Of a stretch of 64,000 bases of DNA, positions 27,301-36,584 are shown in pieces. Position 1 is the first letter of the stretch. The number at the start of each line of letters is the position of its first letter. The stretch spans positions 27,309,001 through 27,373,000 of the forward strand of contig NC_135119.1 in NCBI RefSeq assembly GCF_050908995.1, in the 5' to 3' direction. The position numbers were made by a program, and so were the translations under genes. Source of the DNA: Andrena cerasifolii. Its lineage: Eukaryota; Arthropoda; Insecta; Hymenoptera; Andrenidae. The notes below the pieces were generated by a model. The model did no database searches, was not told the origin of the DNA, and worked only from the letters and a program-made list of their open reading frames with translations.

Positions 27301-29182
27301 TGGTAAATAATGCGCCAACTTGAATATTTGCGCGTTGCCCATTAATCAGTTCTTTGTGATGGTGCATGTGAACGACTACTTGTTGCTCTTGCTATATTAT
27401 TGTTGCTTTTATTACTATTAGTAGGAATCGGAGTTGTAGCAGTAATATGTAGCAGTAGGAGCAGTGGTAGTAATATATAATAGTAATAGCAACGATAGTA
27501 GTAACAATAGTAATACTAGTAGTAGTAGTAATAATAATAGTAGTAATAGTGATAGTAGCAGTATTGTTATTGTTATTGACCGCCAAATGGCTCCCACCAA
27601 CTCCCGCACCACAGCGCTTGTGTTCGTACATAAAAGCACGCTCCCACCGAGGTAGAAAGTATCACAATGTATTCCCAGAAAAAGGATCACGCGATCGTAT
27701 TTTCCCAAGAGCCTGGGGAACGAAAGACGTATACATATACCGAGAAAGGTTAACGGCTCTAAAAAAAATTGGCGACGCTGCGATTGAATGACAAGCACGA
27801 AGGAAGAGCATCGCAAGAAATCGCTTCAAACCTTTTCTATACTCCACACATCGATACCCAATCTAGATTATGTAATGGCGATGAGAAAATGCAGCGATCT
27901 CTTAATAACGATTAGCTATGCTCATTGCACGAGAGATTCACAGGCGCGCAAAACGATAAGGTTCGTGACAAGGCGAGAGGAAGAACAGCGGCCTGGAAAA
28001 CGCAATACAGCAAAGTCACGTGACTTCCTCTGACGGGAGTATAAAGAGAAACTAAGAACTTCGATGATGGAATAAAGCAATTACTATATCGTACGTTTAA
28101 GAAATTATGAATATTAAAAATAATACGCCTGACCGTTCCCCTTTAGTAACGTCAGAAATTTACATATATTCAATGATTGCCCCGTGAACGCAATTCCCCA
28201 CACCTCGACTATTATCGCGACGGAAAGGGATAAACGAGATACACACGAGGGAAGTTGTTTCCTTTTAAAAGAGTACAGTCACGGTTAGTGAAATTGCGTA
28301 GTAGTTCGCGTAGGAAGAGGCGCACGCTCGTTTTCTCGCTCGTTCTGTCCCTCGACGGGCTCGACACTTTTTCTTTCCCTCGTTCCTTCTCTCTCCCCCA
28401 TCCGCGTTTGCGTTCCCTTCTTATCTGCCACGGTCTATCTCCGTCCCCCCTCTCTGTCACACCTTCGTTTTACGATCTTTTTTCAGGCCGAGCCGGGACC
28501 AGCGCGAGAGACGCATCTCCTCTCTCGGAGAGACCCGAGGAGGCCGAGCCGCCGTGAAAGAGAACGCGCATAAAGCCCTGCCCAGACCGAGCAACAGTCG
28601 CTTCCACAGAAATCGCCACATTGCTCGCCGCTTTTATTCAGGCAACTAGCTACACGTTCGCGCCGATACGCAAATATCTAGTATCGCGAAATCGAAGGAA
28701 CAAAAATCGTTTGAAATATGAAACATTAAATCAATCTGGACACTACGTGATTTTCGTACTAATTTGGAGCTTCGTCACTTGATCAGCTGACGCACTTCGC
28801 GCCCAAACAGCGCAATTCGCGGGGGGCCATTTGCTCCACATTTAAATCCCCGACTATCAAAATTCCTAAAAGAACCCCCACTTTCCCCACTCGCGTTTCC
28901 ACGCTATCGTTACAAACTGAATTTAATCCAGACGCGATATCGGCCACAGGTTTCCAGATACTCCTCTCCCTGTCCCACAGAAATGTCCCCGACCCAGCGA
29001 CCGTCGCCCGGTTCGGAGCATACCTTAAGGGTGCAACAAGTTGAATGAAGAAAAGACTCACTGAACTCGTCCGCCGCGAGGCCCGAGCCGAGCACGCAGA
29101 GGGCCAGCAGCAGCAGGATGCACGGCCATCGTCGGTGGGCTCCGTAACAGCCGCGGTTAAAGCACCACCGTTCACACGCCAT
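1..29182 (-). CDS. PLXDC: Plexin-domain-containing (PLXDC1/2-like) receptor gene, 3' part outside window
   Basis: This is the 5' part of a type I membrane protein of the PLXDC1/PLXDC2 (TEM7) family, whose vertebrate members are cell-surface receptors. I join three exons: 29062-29182, 545-1008 and 1-308, all minus strand. The first ends in phase 1 at a GTGAGT donor. The second begins with two bases after a TTTTGCAG acceptor, restores the frame and ends in phase 0 at GTAAGT. The third starts after a TTTTCACAG acceptor. Family assignment rests on exon 3, where YYNSTFI..HWVDID followed by KVNRL aligns with the vertebrate YYVSRIYG..LWVNID..KVKIHGIL segment just before the NIDO-like region. The NIDO, PSI/plexin and transmembrane parts must lie left of position 1. 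The family is called with good confidence; the PLXDC1 versus PLXDC2 distinction is not meaningful in an insect. Confidence 0.8.
545..1008 (-). CDS. PLXDC: PLXDC-like exon 2: Gln/Pro-rich extracellular linker
   Basis: The exon reads about 154 codons after a TTTTGCAG acceptor. It begins RYHYELGQSRGQ, continues with an acidic stretch (SDHEEEELSRQRR), and then a Gln/Pro low-complexity tract of about 40 residues encoded by imperfect CAGCCG/CAGCAA repeats. A Ser/Thr-rich segment ends at KTP before the GTAAGT donor. Vertebrate PLXDCs have a poorly conserved acidic N-terminal linker at this place; the Gln/Pro expansion is lineage-specific as far as I can judge. Another frame is open through the repeat (Arg/Asn-rich) but lacks a fitting downstream exon phase. 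Confidence 0.72.
2881..3190. repeat. Degenerate tandem repeat, unit about 69 bp
   Basis: The motif GTTGAAGAATATTTKG recurs near 2910, 2978 and 3117 (as GTCGAAGAATATTTGG). The spacings of about 68 and 139 bp suit a decayed unit of about 69 bp. G-rich linkers such as GGAGGTTCAGTGGGATG lie between the copies. Confidence 0.45.
3613..3785. repeat. Minisatellite, 32-bp unit, about five copies
   Basis: Units start at GTTTACGAGTTACCCTTGAA, GTTTAGCATTTACCC, GTTCACGAGTTTTCC, GTTCACGAGTTACCA and GTTCACAAGTTACCCC, spaced 32 bp apart. Later units decay. Intronic and non-coding. Confidence 0.75.
4637..4884. mobile_element. Non-autonomous hAT-type MITE with perfect 8-bp target duplication
   Basis: Inverted termini read TAGGGCGAAGCGATACTATA at the left and, on the other strand, TAGGGCGGAGCGATACTATA at the right. 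The similarity continues inward through a TAAATTTGAATTTT block. The 248-bp element is flanked by the direct repeat ATTAGCAC (4629-4636 and 4885-4892), an 8-bp duplication typical of hAT transposition. No coding capacity is seen. Confidence 0.8.
5317..5460. mobile_element. Foldback MITE with arms of about 60 bp
   Basis: The left arm, TAAGGGCGTTATTCTCAGTC through TACTTATTCTTAAGCA and GCGGCATCC, is repeated in inverse at the right end (GGATGCCG..AATAAGTA..GACTGAGAATACCGCCCTAA). Only about 25 bases separate the arms. No clear target duplication was seen. The structure would form a strong hairpin if transcribed. Confidence 0.75.
5536..5887. mobile_element. MITE-like element with terminal inverted repeats of about 33 bp
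   Basis: The left end CTTGCAGCAAGAACGGTGCA and the right end on the other strand (CTTGCAACAAGAGGGGTGCA) match over roughly 33 bp, ending in TTTCACC versus TTTTACC. The interior is AT-rich with no coding potential. Confidence 0.6.
6950..7500. repeat. Minisatellite, 30-bp unit, many diverged copies
   Basis: A unit resembling AGATTCTACTCTTTAAATTC plus TAATAAACTT repeats across the interval. Two adjacent copies around 7171-7230 (CTTCAGATTCTATTAGATCT plus GCAGTCTACT) are nearly identical, while flanking copies are more diverged. Intronic. Confidence 0.7.
8437..8589. mobile_element. Diverged copy of the AGAGATGGGCAA MITE family
   Basis: The right end reads TTTCGCTCATCTCTGCT preceded by an AACGAATAAAATTATTCATT block. 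The left part holds AAATTATTTAAATAACG, roughly its inverse. The same architecture recurs at 39124-39299, 44640-44764 and the right window edge. Confidence 0.55.
9940..10458 (+). repeat. CpG-rich segment with a 27-bp minisatellite (about 10305-10385)
   Basis: Three copies of a 27-bp unit, GGACTAACGCGTGGAGCGGT plus AGGAAGG, lie in a GC-rich island. The unit length is a multiple of three, so a plus-strand frame encodes a repeating GTNAWSGRK peptide. A second frame, 9940-10173, encodes 77 residues of charged sequence. Neither frame has a recognisable domain, and I do not call a gene. The segment lies antisense inside the PLXDC first intron. Confidence 0.5.
10896..11160 (+). pseudogene. 3' relic of a mariner/Tc1-type transposase
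   Basis: The plus strand encodes EWPPYSPDFNPMGYSVWSIL (about 10968-11027), which matches the block around the last catalytic Asp in mariner/Tc1 (DDE_3) transposases, usually WPPYSPDLNPIDYxVWSxLE. After a frame break, about 11116-11149 gives LKLRIKAKGSRFENL and a stop, the typical C-terminal end of this family. The reading frame is interrupted and the N-terminal DNA-binding region and the first two catalytic acids are absent, so it is inactive. A CACCCTGTA end at about 11267-11275 is probably its 3' terminus. Confidence 0.7.
13118..13306 (-). mobile_element. Decayed hAT-type MITE, same family as 44266-44507
   Basis: Read on the minus strand, this begins CAGTGGAGCACTCAGGATTT, then AATCTTGGGGGCAGCCAAG, and contains AATAAAATTCATTAGGTGAT. 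All are shared with the plus-strand copy at 44266-44507. The far end is CGCGCCATTG. The target duplication is no longer visible. Confidence 0.65.
13710..13880. repeat. Dispersed repeat shared with about 4390-4510
   Basis: TTCGGGGTTTGCCAAGTGAT here corresponds to TTCGGGGTTCGCCAAATGAT at about 4455, with similar flanks (CTCCCT, TATCGAAGC or TTTCGAGGC). It is likely a decayed interspersed element. The boundaries are uncertain. Confidence 0.35.
15303..15401 (-). repeat. tRNA-like sequence, probably tRNA-derived SINE or pseudo-tRNA
   Basis: The minus strand carries a B-box GGGTTCAAGTCCCGCC and an A-box-like TGGTGGAGTTGGTTAGGTGG at suitable spacing. Short outer segments CCTCGG and CCGAGG can pair. 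The spacing between the 5' pairing segment and the D arm is too long, and the anticodon stem is not convincing. It is therefore more likely a SINE head or pseudogene than a working tRNA gene. Confidence 0.4.
18108..18240. repeat. Fragment of the CAGGGGCGGATTTG hAT-MITE family
   Basis: The string GGATTTGTGTATAGGGTAAA followed by TAGGCTGCGAATTTTTGGGG matches the ends of related elements at 49223-49461 and about 62015-62307. Only one end is recognisable here. Confidence 0.45.
18560..18696. repeat. Near-perfect inverted repeat with arms of about 56 bp
   Basis: The left arm AGTTCTATGTAAGATCATCT..CTCGGCAAGTACACGAGGAA..TTAAAAAATA is repeated inversely at the right with only a few mismatches. The loop is about 25 bases. 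It is probably a small MITE, and RNA from it would form a long hairpin. Confidence 0.75.
18722..19079. mobile_element. TA-flanked mariner-type MITE
   Basis: Termini AGGTGAATGTCCCAATTTCT (left) and, inversely, AGGTGAATGTCCCAGTTTCT (right) lie within flanking TA dinucleotides, as in Tc1/mariner insertions. The 358-bp interior is AT-rich and lacks a transposase. Confidence 0.7.
20634..21285. mobile_element. Large foldback element of about 650 bp
   Basis: The two halves are inverted copies over most of their length. Outer blocks are GAAATATGTTGTAGGGGGCG versus, inversely, GAAATATGTTGCAGGGGGCA. A middle block contains GGCGGTCGGCC. The inner block GCATTCCACTTTCCAACTTG repeats inversely, followed by CCGGGTAT..AGTATTGG. 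The centre is about 150 bp. No coding frame is seen; it is likely a foldback transposon or large MITE. Confidence 0.7.
25364..25376 (+). repeat. Poly-C tract (13 C)
   Basis: Thirteen consecutive C residues follow CTGCGA. At about 25487-25514 lies CGACCCCCAGGTTGGGAACC then ACTG, which resembles one terminus of a hAT element (inversely CAGTGGTTCCCAACC). No partner end with a matching duplication was found. Confidence 0.5.
27370..27580. repeat. Imperfect trinucleotide microsatellite (TAG/AAT type)
   Basis: GTAGTAGTAGTAATAATAAT and interspersed GTAGCAGTAG and AATAGTAGTAATAG units run through the interval. It gives spurious Asn/Ser-rich or Leu/Ile/Thr-rich frames on both strands. Confidence 0.75.
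29062..29182 (-). CDS. PLXDC: PLXDC-like exon 1: start codon and signal peptide
   Basis: The ATG at 29182-29180 opens 40 codons and one extra base. A Cys/Arg-rich N-region (MACERWCFNRG, then HRRWP) is followed by a hydrophobic core (CILLLLALCVLG) and a plausible cleavage site near SGLAA-DE. The exon stops at a GTGAGT donor (29061-29056). It is joined to the exon at 545-1008 because that exon's acceptor supplies the two bases needed (giving Asn), and because a secreted or membrane protein needs a signal exon there. No nearer signal-peptide exon with the right phase was seen. A short downstream extension of this reading frame is intronic. Confidence 0.7.
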
Positions 29183-30651
29183 ATTTACGAGGTAGAAGAA
29201 GCTGCCTACCGGTTCCAACTCTTCTGCGTTTCACGAATGTGTAAATCCCCCGGGTGCGCGACGGGCTGTTCCCGTACCGTCTGCCTCGCGCGACTGACGA
29301 GACGATGACGGAAGGATGAACACCGGGAGGGGGTACGGAGGAGCGACGAGGACGGGCGGATAAAGACGGAGACACTTGGGCGATGGAGCTGCAGGGCCCC
29401 GTATAGGTGCGGGAAGGAAGGAGACTCTGCGGTCGGCGAAGTGCACGATTTCTTGAAATTGCGCGTTTAATGTTCGCCGGTCAATAACGTCACCCCGAAA
29501 CCCGTCGATTCAAACGATATAGCCGAAGGACGTAAGGCCGATTCGTGTTTATTACGCGGGACAGGCACGAAGCGAGGACTTTGCTCCAGACGCGCTTTTA
29601 AACCGGTACAGGACGGACGGGACCGACAACGACGATCGCTCGCAGCGGGAACGGCATGTTGGCTATGACTGGCTCGCCGCCGCCGCGTTCTTCCTCGCCC
29701 GCTCTCCCAGGGCTTTCCGTTACGTTATCTAGATTACCGAGGCTCATCTACAAGCGCTCGAGATAATATGGCGGAGCCAATCCGGCTGTTTCTGACCACC
29801 GATACGCTTCCGCCGAAAATCGGACGCGGCTGGGTCTACGAAATATGGAACGCCTGGCGGGAGGGATTGAAACATATTATACAGGTGAGTCACCTGTCTC
29901 GGCCACTTTAAATTGCTTGTGAAATTAAACCACAGCGTTCAACAAACTAATAAACTAATTATTAGACAGTGCGCACTCCTCGATACCGCGCAACTATTGT
30001 TTCAAACATTTTTTCATATAACAAACAGTTTACGAGTAATTGAGGTGGTAGAATTAGGTGATTCACTACGAATATATATATAGTCTCTTGATTCGTGATA
30101 GGTATTTCATTATTTTCCCTTAATATATTGTTTTCAGCGAACTTGCGCTTGCATCGTAAATAATTTTTGTTCGAATGGAGGTCACGCAGTAATGATTTTG
30201 CGAAATTTGATTTAATTGCGAAAGTATTTGAGGATGATAATGAGATATGAAAATAAGTTTTAATTTCTTGACCTTCAAGGAATAAACGTTGGTTTTTACT
30301 AATTATTTAAACGTTTATTGTCGGGAATATTTTAAATGCGGAATTATACACACTTGCGCTTTTGGTCGGCAATGAAGGGTTCTGTACTTTCAAAGAAGGA
30401 TAACGAATATTTCGGTAAAAAAGTATTATCGTATTATAGCAGCTACGGTTTCCGATTAAATTCTTTTTGTTTTAATAAGAACTTGCTCGACAAAGGGGAA
30501 CAACAAATTTCAGAGGAATACGTATCATCAGAAATATGCGAGTCACATGGTGAAACGAGGGGTAACTTCATTTCATCAATTAGCATTGCACCACTCGTTA
30601 TCGAAAGATGTTGATCGAATATAGCCTACATAGAAATAGAAAATTAAGAAA
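29183..30651 (-). promoter_or_regulatory. 5' flank and probable promoter region of the PLXDC-like gene
   Basis: This gap separates the PLXDC start codon from the CFAP69 stop codon, both on the minus strand. The first 600 bp (to about 29850) is GC- and CpG-rich, as expected of an insect promoter or 5'UTR. I see no clear TATA box. The part from 29900 to 30650 is AT-rich and featureless to me. Confidence 0.4.
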
Positions 30652-33600
30652 CTAATACCGACAGCGAGCAGGATTCGGAAAGCCTTCTTCCACCCTTACC
30701 GTAAAATTGACATTATCTTGGAAAGTTCTGTGGCAATGTGAATCATTCGAGCCTGGTGGAAATTTCAATGCTGAATCGACTTGCTGCCTTTGATCGTTCT
30801 TTCTCTTCACCATATGCGCTCTATCCGTTGTTCTCTGTATGTAATCTAACTTGTCGAAAGCATCTAACGCCGAAGCGAGCTTAGAATCTCGAATCCTTGC
30901 GTACTCGTCTATCTCTTCCATTTCCGCCTCTCTTTTCACAAATTGCTTCAGTCTCTTCTGTCTCTCTTTTATTAACACACCCCAGGAATGATACCGTTGA
31001 GTCATTATAAAGATTGCTTGACCATCCATGCCAAGTGGAGTGATACCGACTTGCTCAAAATATTTACCAATCTCTATCCACACTTGACCTAACTTTAACG
31101 TAAAATACAAGTCTATGGAGCACATCGTAATCTGAAAAATGTTAACGTTAACTGCAGAATATTACAATACAGTGAGTCGTTCTATATCCTACTCACTCGA
31201 TCTTCCATCGGAAGGTCGTTGTACAGTATTTTATAACGATCTTTGGCCATTTCGTATCTCTCCCCGTCTCTCTCAATTATCTTTCGAATGCTGTATATCT
31301 TGGGTCGGACTGAACCAATCATATCAACTAGCGCGGGGCTAATATTCCCACAGACGTTAAAATTATAGGTTTGCGACCACTGTTGAGTGCCCATTTCAGA
31401 CAATTCTTCGTCTAACATATGAGAAATACCACGTTTGAGTACATGTCTACGCGGTTCTGCTAATGATTGAATTAATTTTGAAATTTGCCTGTGACGGCAC
31501 CGTCCTTGCCCCGTTTAACTTTAATTCGAATCTCGTCTTCTCTCCAAATTGTCGCTAGCAGGGACATTAAACCTGTTCTCTTATTAACTCTTCTCCAAGT
31601 ACATAAATAAGGGCCACAAAAGTAGTTGTCGCATATATCGGTCAGGAGAGCGAGAAACAGGCATTGAGAAGGGTGTGGCGAAATTTCAATGATGTCTAGA
31701 ATAATGTACACCGCCCCGTATTCTATGAACTTCTCAAGATTTTTGGCGCAGTGTACTATGCTCTCCCAAATGTAAGAACCTATTGCTAGTAAAAGGCTAT
31801 GGAACTATTTTTATAATTCTACATCTTACAGATAACTTGTAATTGTTGCTACAAACGAACCATACCGTTGATCTATCTGAATTTCTTCGTCTTTCCGATA
31901 GAGGTATCGGAATAATAGTTCCAAAGTGAATGTAATACTTTGTTCCCCATACATCTCTCGATAAAAAGGCAGCTTCTTCACGAGCCTTTCCATTGAAATT
32001 AACGCTGCCGTTAAGATTCTTTGCTGCTTCATTGTCACTTTATCGAATCTCAAAATTTGATTTATCAATCCTGTATGTTAAATATGTAATGCTATTACAA
32101 AGACTGGAACTCAATATGGCTTTTGAAACTATTAATAAGGGACTAACTAATTAATGACACTATCAATCCATGCCTCCGAAAGCTGTTCAGTAGAAACGTA
32201 TCATCATTCAGAAGAATTGTGCAGATCGCTTTTACACAATGTAGGACTGTTTCTGTATCGAATTTTCTACCTGAGCTCCACTCTAACACAGTCACCATTC
32301 TAAAATTTCGAATAAAATGAAGTTATTCAAGAATAAGTAACGAATAATTTTTTTCTTCTAATAAATTTTTTTTCGGAATAAATTTTTATTTGAATAAAAA
32401 ATTTAACAAATTATTCGAATAAAAATTTATTCTGCCTGAACATCTACCGAATACAGCCATCGTATTTAATGAACTCATGCGGCATTTTTGGCGCCATGAG
32501 AGATAAAGCATTGATCGCATATGTCCATAAACTCCAAAATTGAGATGTACTCCAAGTCATTTTGGAATCTTCTACATTTGGATTAACAAGTTGAAGCACA
32601 GTTCTCATTAGTTTCCTCTTCACCATTAACTATTGCGAACGAACGCTTAAAAATTAAACTACTCTCCACAGTTCGATATAAATCATAAATGAATTAAATA
32701 ATTACATAGATGCAAGCATCTATTTCCACCAAGTGCATGGTAATGACCAACAAGGTTTTCTGGAAGTATAAATCTGCATTGCTTCTGCCAAAGTTTACTC
32801 TTTCCGAAAAAACTCTCACAGAACCAGCTTCGACTCCGACTAAGAACCTGATAGCTTCGTCCGCGATACCACTACTGACAAAGTTCCACGAGGGAAAGAG
32901 AATTATAACCACGAGGATAACGACAGCCATTTCGTTCCTGATTTTCAAACAATTACTTCGATATTGGCCGCGATGTACTTGACGTTCGAACGCGTATGCT
33001 AAACCCCTGCGTGAGGAAATTTAGTCTGGCTATAAATATTCCTGAATCCAATACATTCCATTGCTTTACGCATATGAGAAACGTACCATAAGCCACACTC
33101 TATAGACGTCACAGTTTCTTTCAAACTAACGGGCATGACGTTAGGAGGAAGGACAGATTTCAACAGGCTCCACACTGTAGTCATTATCAAAAAAGTCATG
33201 TCTCTGGAATATTCATTTCCAGGTAATAGGGAATCGGGTGGTCGTGTGCAACGCAACTGAGTCGCGAAAGGGAGATCCATTCTAGTGAATATGGTGTTCA
33301 GTGCACCAGCTTGCATCATTCTGTGAGCTTATTGTAACGTTACAAAAGTATAATAGTACACGATCAGGCTTTCCACTCGACAAATCAGTTTCCTGTTACT
33401 TACAACACGTATGCGAGACAGACGAAAGTAAAAGAACCAGTTCCAGAACCTTTCCGTACATATCCAAACGGGAAGCGCATAATAGCTCGGTCAGAGTTAT
33501 CGGTAAATTTGACTTTTCCATGGCTCTGCAACAGTATTCACGTTTCACTGCGGTAACATCTATGAACTTTGTCCCTAATAGCAAGGAATAGAGGGCTTTG

Positions 33601-34240
33601 TGAATCTTTAAGACTCGCGCCTCGGTTGGCAAAATTAGGAGAAGATGTCCTAGCAGCGTAAAATATTGCTCCATTATATCAAAGTTGATAGCACCTTCTG
33701 AAGATTTCTCCAACAAAGGTGGTAGATTACACAGGTCCAACATCTGCTCAAGATGTGGCTCGTACTCTTTATATGCCTGAACATTTTGGGCCAGGAATTC
33801 TAATACTTTCATTATCATTGGCAAATCTTTTAATTTCTGAAGATTTTCTTAAGGAAATCTCAGGGATAAATACTTGTTTATTTTTGTAAAAAAGAATTTA
33901 ATGAAAAGCTCGTCTCAGGGGATAACTAAAGTACAAGATTGAGAGAAAGAGAGTTTTTGTGGCATCTACAAAAGGATACGTAACCATTATCTCCTGTTGC
34001 ATGAAGATACTCGTGTAGAAGTCTACAGATACGAGGGGCACTGTTACTCGTCACGGGATCGGATATAAGTTCACACAGCTTTCGTAGAGCGTAATTCGCA
34101 ACCACTGTGGACTGCTCCCCGGATTCAAATATGTCCTTCGGTATTTTATCGGTTTCGGGACACACAGGAGTGACATATTTCGGACAATGAAAATCCTTCC
34201 AAATGTCACCGGAATCCAATTCCTTCTGCCCTGCGCTCAT
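30652..34240 (-). CDS. CFAP69: CFAP69 homologue (cilia- and flagella-associated protein 69)
   Basis: CFAP69 is an armadillo/HEAT-type axonemal protein needed for sperm flagella and olfactory cilia in mammals. Proposed exons, 5' to 3': 34240-33980 (ATG, MSAGQKELDSG), 33847-33404, 33320-33055, 32998-32706, 32629-32448, 32299-32148, 32070-31830, 31785-31501, 31459-31197 and 31131-30652. Family evidence: YGAVYIILDIIEISPHPS, then LLTDICDN and WRREDEIR-like IKVKRGKDG, match human FLLLDLL..VEFCDN..LWRKEEKELGVKRDKNG. SIDLYFTLKLGQVWIEI matches IHRYLDFKIGEIWNEI. LKIRNEMAVVIL matches RQLRNDILVI, and the tail FTVRVEEGFPNPAR matches LNTTVPSGGVVTV. Junctions 32706/32629, 32448/32299, 32148/32070 and 31197/31131 are clean. 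The 33980/33847, 33404/33320, 33055/32998, 31830/31785 and 31501/31459 junctions are uncertain (see findings). Estimated length is about 800 residues, against 941 in human. Confidence 0.78.
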
Positions 34241-35479
34241 TTCTAATTCTTTTTCAATTCAGGAGAGATTAATTTGCACCTTGTGAACCTACATCAGCTT
34301 CCAGGATTGCCTATCACAAGCATGCAACGAATCTGAAGCCCTTCATCGATTTAATTCCTCCCGAAACAATTAATCGACCAATCGTACATATAGGACTTCA
34401 AATATTCCTCGAATTGTTATTAAATAACAGAGACTGTCACAGAAAATCCACAAGGAAAAGCTGAATGCAATCACAATATCGTTTCTATTCACGCGGAAAG
34501 CGCGTTAAAAAGTAGCGGACAAAATACGAAAGAAAGTCGTTTACCAACCCAGTGGCGCCCTCTGACGCAGCTATTCGAAATCGAGTCGCAGGTGGTGCCT
34601 CCAATCGAGTGTAGCGACATTCTTCCAATTTAATTCGAAAGCTTTCTGTCAAAATCGTTAAGCACACTAACGTTAAGCTGTACACTGATTACACACCGTT
34701 TCGTAAAATCAGGTGTCGGGAAAAATCGAGAAAGACTGCATAATTCGTTTCCACCGCGAGGGAAGCTTGCAAAGAGACTCACGTACACACGAGTTTTCAG
34801 CTGTGTGGGGTTCTCGTGCACGTGCAGGAGAGAGTTTGCAACAGTCGCCGACGCTGTCGATGGTAGCAAGACGTGTGTGCTCGTGCTTGTCGAATTTACC
34901 TCGACTTTTTACCGTATGTGATGGATTCCATTTCTGTCGCGTGTACGACGTTACTATTAAACGGAAACTACAGCGATTACTAATAATAGCTACAAATATC
35001 AAGGGGAATAATGCCATTTCCCACTTGTAATACTCTGGTATCCTATATTTCCCATTTCCTTTCGATTCTTAACAATTATTCCCTACTATTCAGTATTCCA
35101 ATTACCATTCACTCTGCGATACTCACAGCTTAGTGGTACCAATTACAGAGGGCTTTCACGTGCAATGCGTAGAAAGCACTGTATACTCCGTGACGATCTG
35201 GGCACTTTCGAAACAACGCTATATGATATAATCTCGCGAATACGTTATCCCCCGTCAGATCGTGTTTCTTTAATAACTATCTCGTATTAGAACCCACCCA
35301 ACATTCAAAGTGAAAAGAGCAAGTAACTTAAGACTTTAAAACCCTTCCCATCCCCGTTAAATCGTTATTGATCCCCGAGTCCAGCGGCGTTCGATCGCAA
35401 CCGAATTATTTCCGGGAACGTGGGAACGAGTAATGGTATCTGCTGTAGTTTAAGAAAAAAGTGAGGAGCGTGGATCAGT

Positions 35480-35843
35480 GGCCGTTGAATCGGTCGCTGG
35501 AAGTCAATGTCGAGATACACGGTCGCAGGTAGTCGCCCTCTACTACGCTCCCGCACGTAGCAGACTGTAGGAGACCTGGCCCCGTGCGTGTATGGACTGG
35601 TCGTAGTAGTCGCGACGCTGCCGAGAGCAGCTGAAGTGCGTGCACGTCGTTCCCTCGTATGTGCCTCGCCGCATACTTTCGGCGCGCGTGCCACGGTCCT
35701 CTGCGAATTTCTGTGTGCTCGTCCGCGAGTTTTCCTGTGCCCGTCCCTGAAAACAGGCAGTGCCCGAGAAAGGATTAAGGAAATCGAGGAGGCTGGGCGC
35801 GACACGCGATGTGACAAAACTACGCGGCGACCTTGGCGGGACG
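35480..35843 (+). promoter_or_regulatory. Candidate stan promoter / 5' untranslated exon
   Basis: A GC- and CpG-rich stretch ends in a consensus donor (GGGACG then GTGAGTG, exon end 35843) on the plus strand. A matching acceptor (GATTCCGCTTGCAG) lies at 44790-44803, about 120 bp upstream of the stan start codon. Together they would make a 9-kb 5' intron. Without transcript data this is only a suggestion. Confidence 0.3.
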
Positions 35844-36411
35844 GTGAGTGACCTTTTCGAATAGCAGATCTGATTTTTCTTGTGGGACGCCCGTGAACGC
35901 GGTGCTGCGTGCGCGGCCCGGTGTCTCTCGTCCTCTCTCACGGGAAAAATACGTTATTAATTGGAACGACGACGCGCGGCGTTTAACGAGCCCCGACTAT
36001 CATTACTATCTCGCTTCTTTCTGCCTCTTTCTGCTTCCTCTAAACCCCTCGCGTTCCGACGGGGCAAACGAGGACGTTTCTTCTGCGCTTCCTCTTCTTG
36101 TTAACTTTTTAGAGAATCGCAGCGAAATCCTGCTTCTGTTGCGAATACGTGATTATAGTTTCAAACGCTTGCTGGAGATAAGAGTGATATCATAGCGAGT
36201 GGTAAGCTAGTGTCATTTTTCTGTGCGTTCGAGTGCAGGAAAATTCTTGACATTTACAGTGGAAGATTCGAGGAGTACCAGTTTACAGCTCCCTGATTCT
36301 TTTTATATCACCGAGGATTCCGCGTGCAATCATTTATGAATGTGTTTGATCGATCATGAGACCAGACACACTGGCGTCTACCGGTCTACCTGTGCTCTAG
36401 TGTGCCTGATA

Positions 36412-36584
36412 GAGTATTGTACCTAGTATTATATCTAGAAGGGACATAGCGAGGTCAGAATGACCGCGGAAGTCCCAAAGTTGTTATTTTTTAAGGGAGA
36501 CACGGTTGCTGGACCTCTCAAAGATCTCAAAGCTGTTCACTTTGGGACTCTCGCAGCGCTATGTCCCTTCTAGGTACCTACTGT
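36412..36584. mobile_element. MITE, copy 1 of the CTAGAAGGGACATAGCG family
   Basis: CTAGAAGGGACATAGCGAGG at the left and CGCTATGTCCCTTCTAG at the right form inverted ends, with outer GTACC/GGTACC blocks and an AGTCCCAAAGTKG block inside each arm. The interior TCAAAGCTGTTCACTTTGGG is shared with the diverged copy at 44118-44265. Confidence 0.7.

Larger units (their letters stand above)
1009..29061 (-). other. First intron of the PLXDC-like gene (28,053 bp), no exon recognised inside
   Basis: This interval lies between the signal-peptide exon and exon 2. I read both strands for protein families and found only transposon relics and repeats, listed separately. CpG-rich islands at about 6160-6480, 9900-10500, 14220-14990, 19390-19900, 24080-24600 and 28250-28620 contain open frames of 60-145 codons. 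None shows a recognisable domain, and overlapping frames are open on both strands, as expected of GC-rich DNA. They could be enhancers, alternative promoters or lineage-specific transcripts. Nothing recognisable was seen in 1009-2880, 11280-13110, 15900-18100, 21290-25360 and 25520-27370 apart from the short repeats listed. Confidence 0.6.

Noticed and set aside
27392..27655. Asn/Ser-rich and Leu/Ile/Thr-rich frames
   Set aside because: Translations of a trinucleotide microsatellite.
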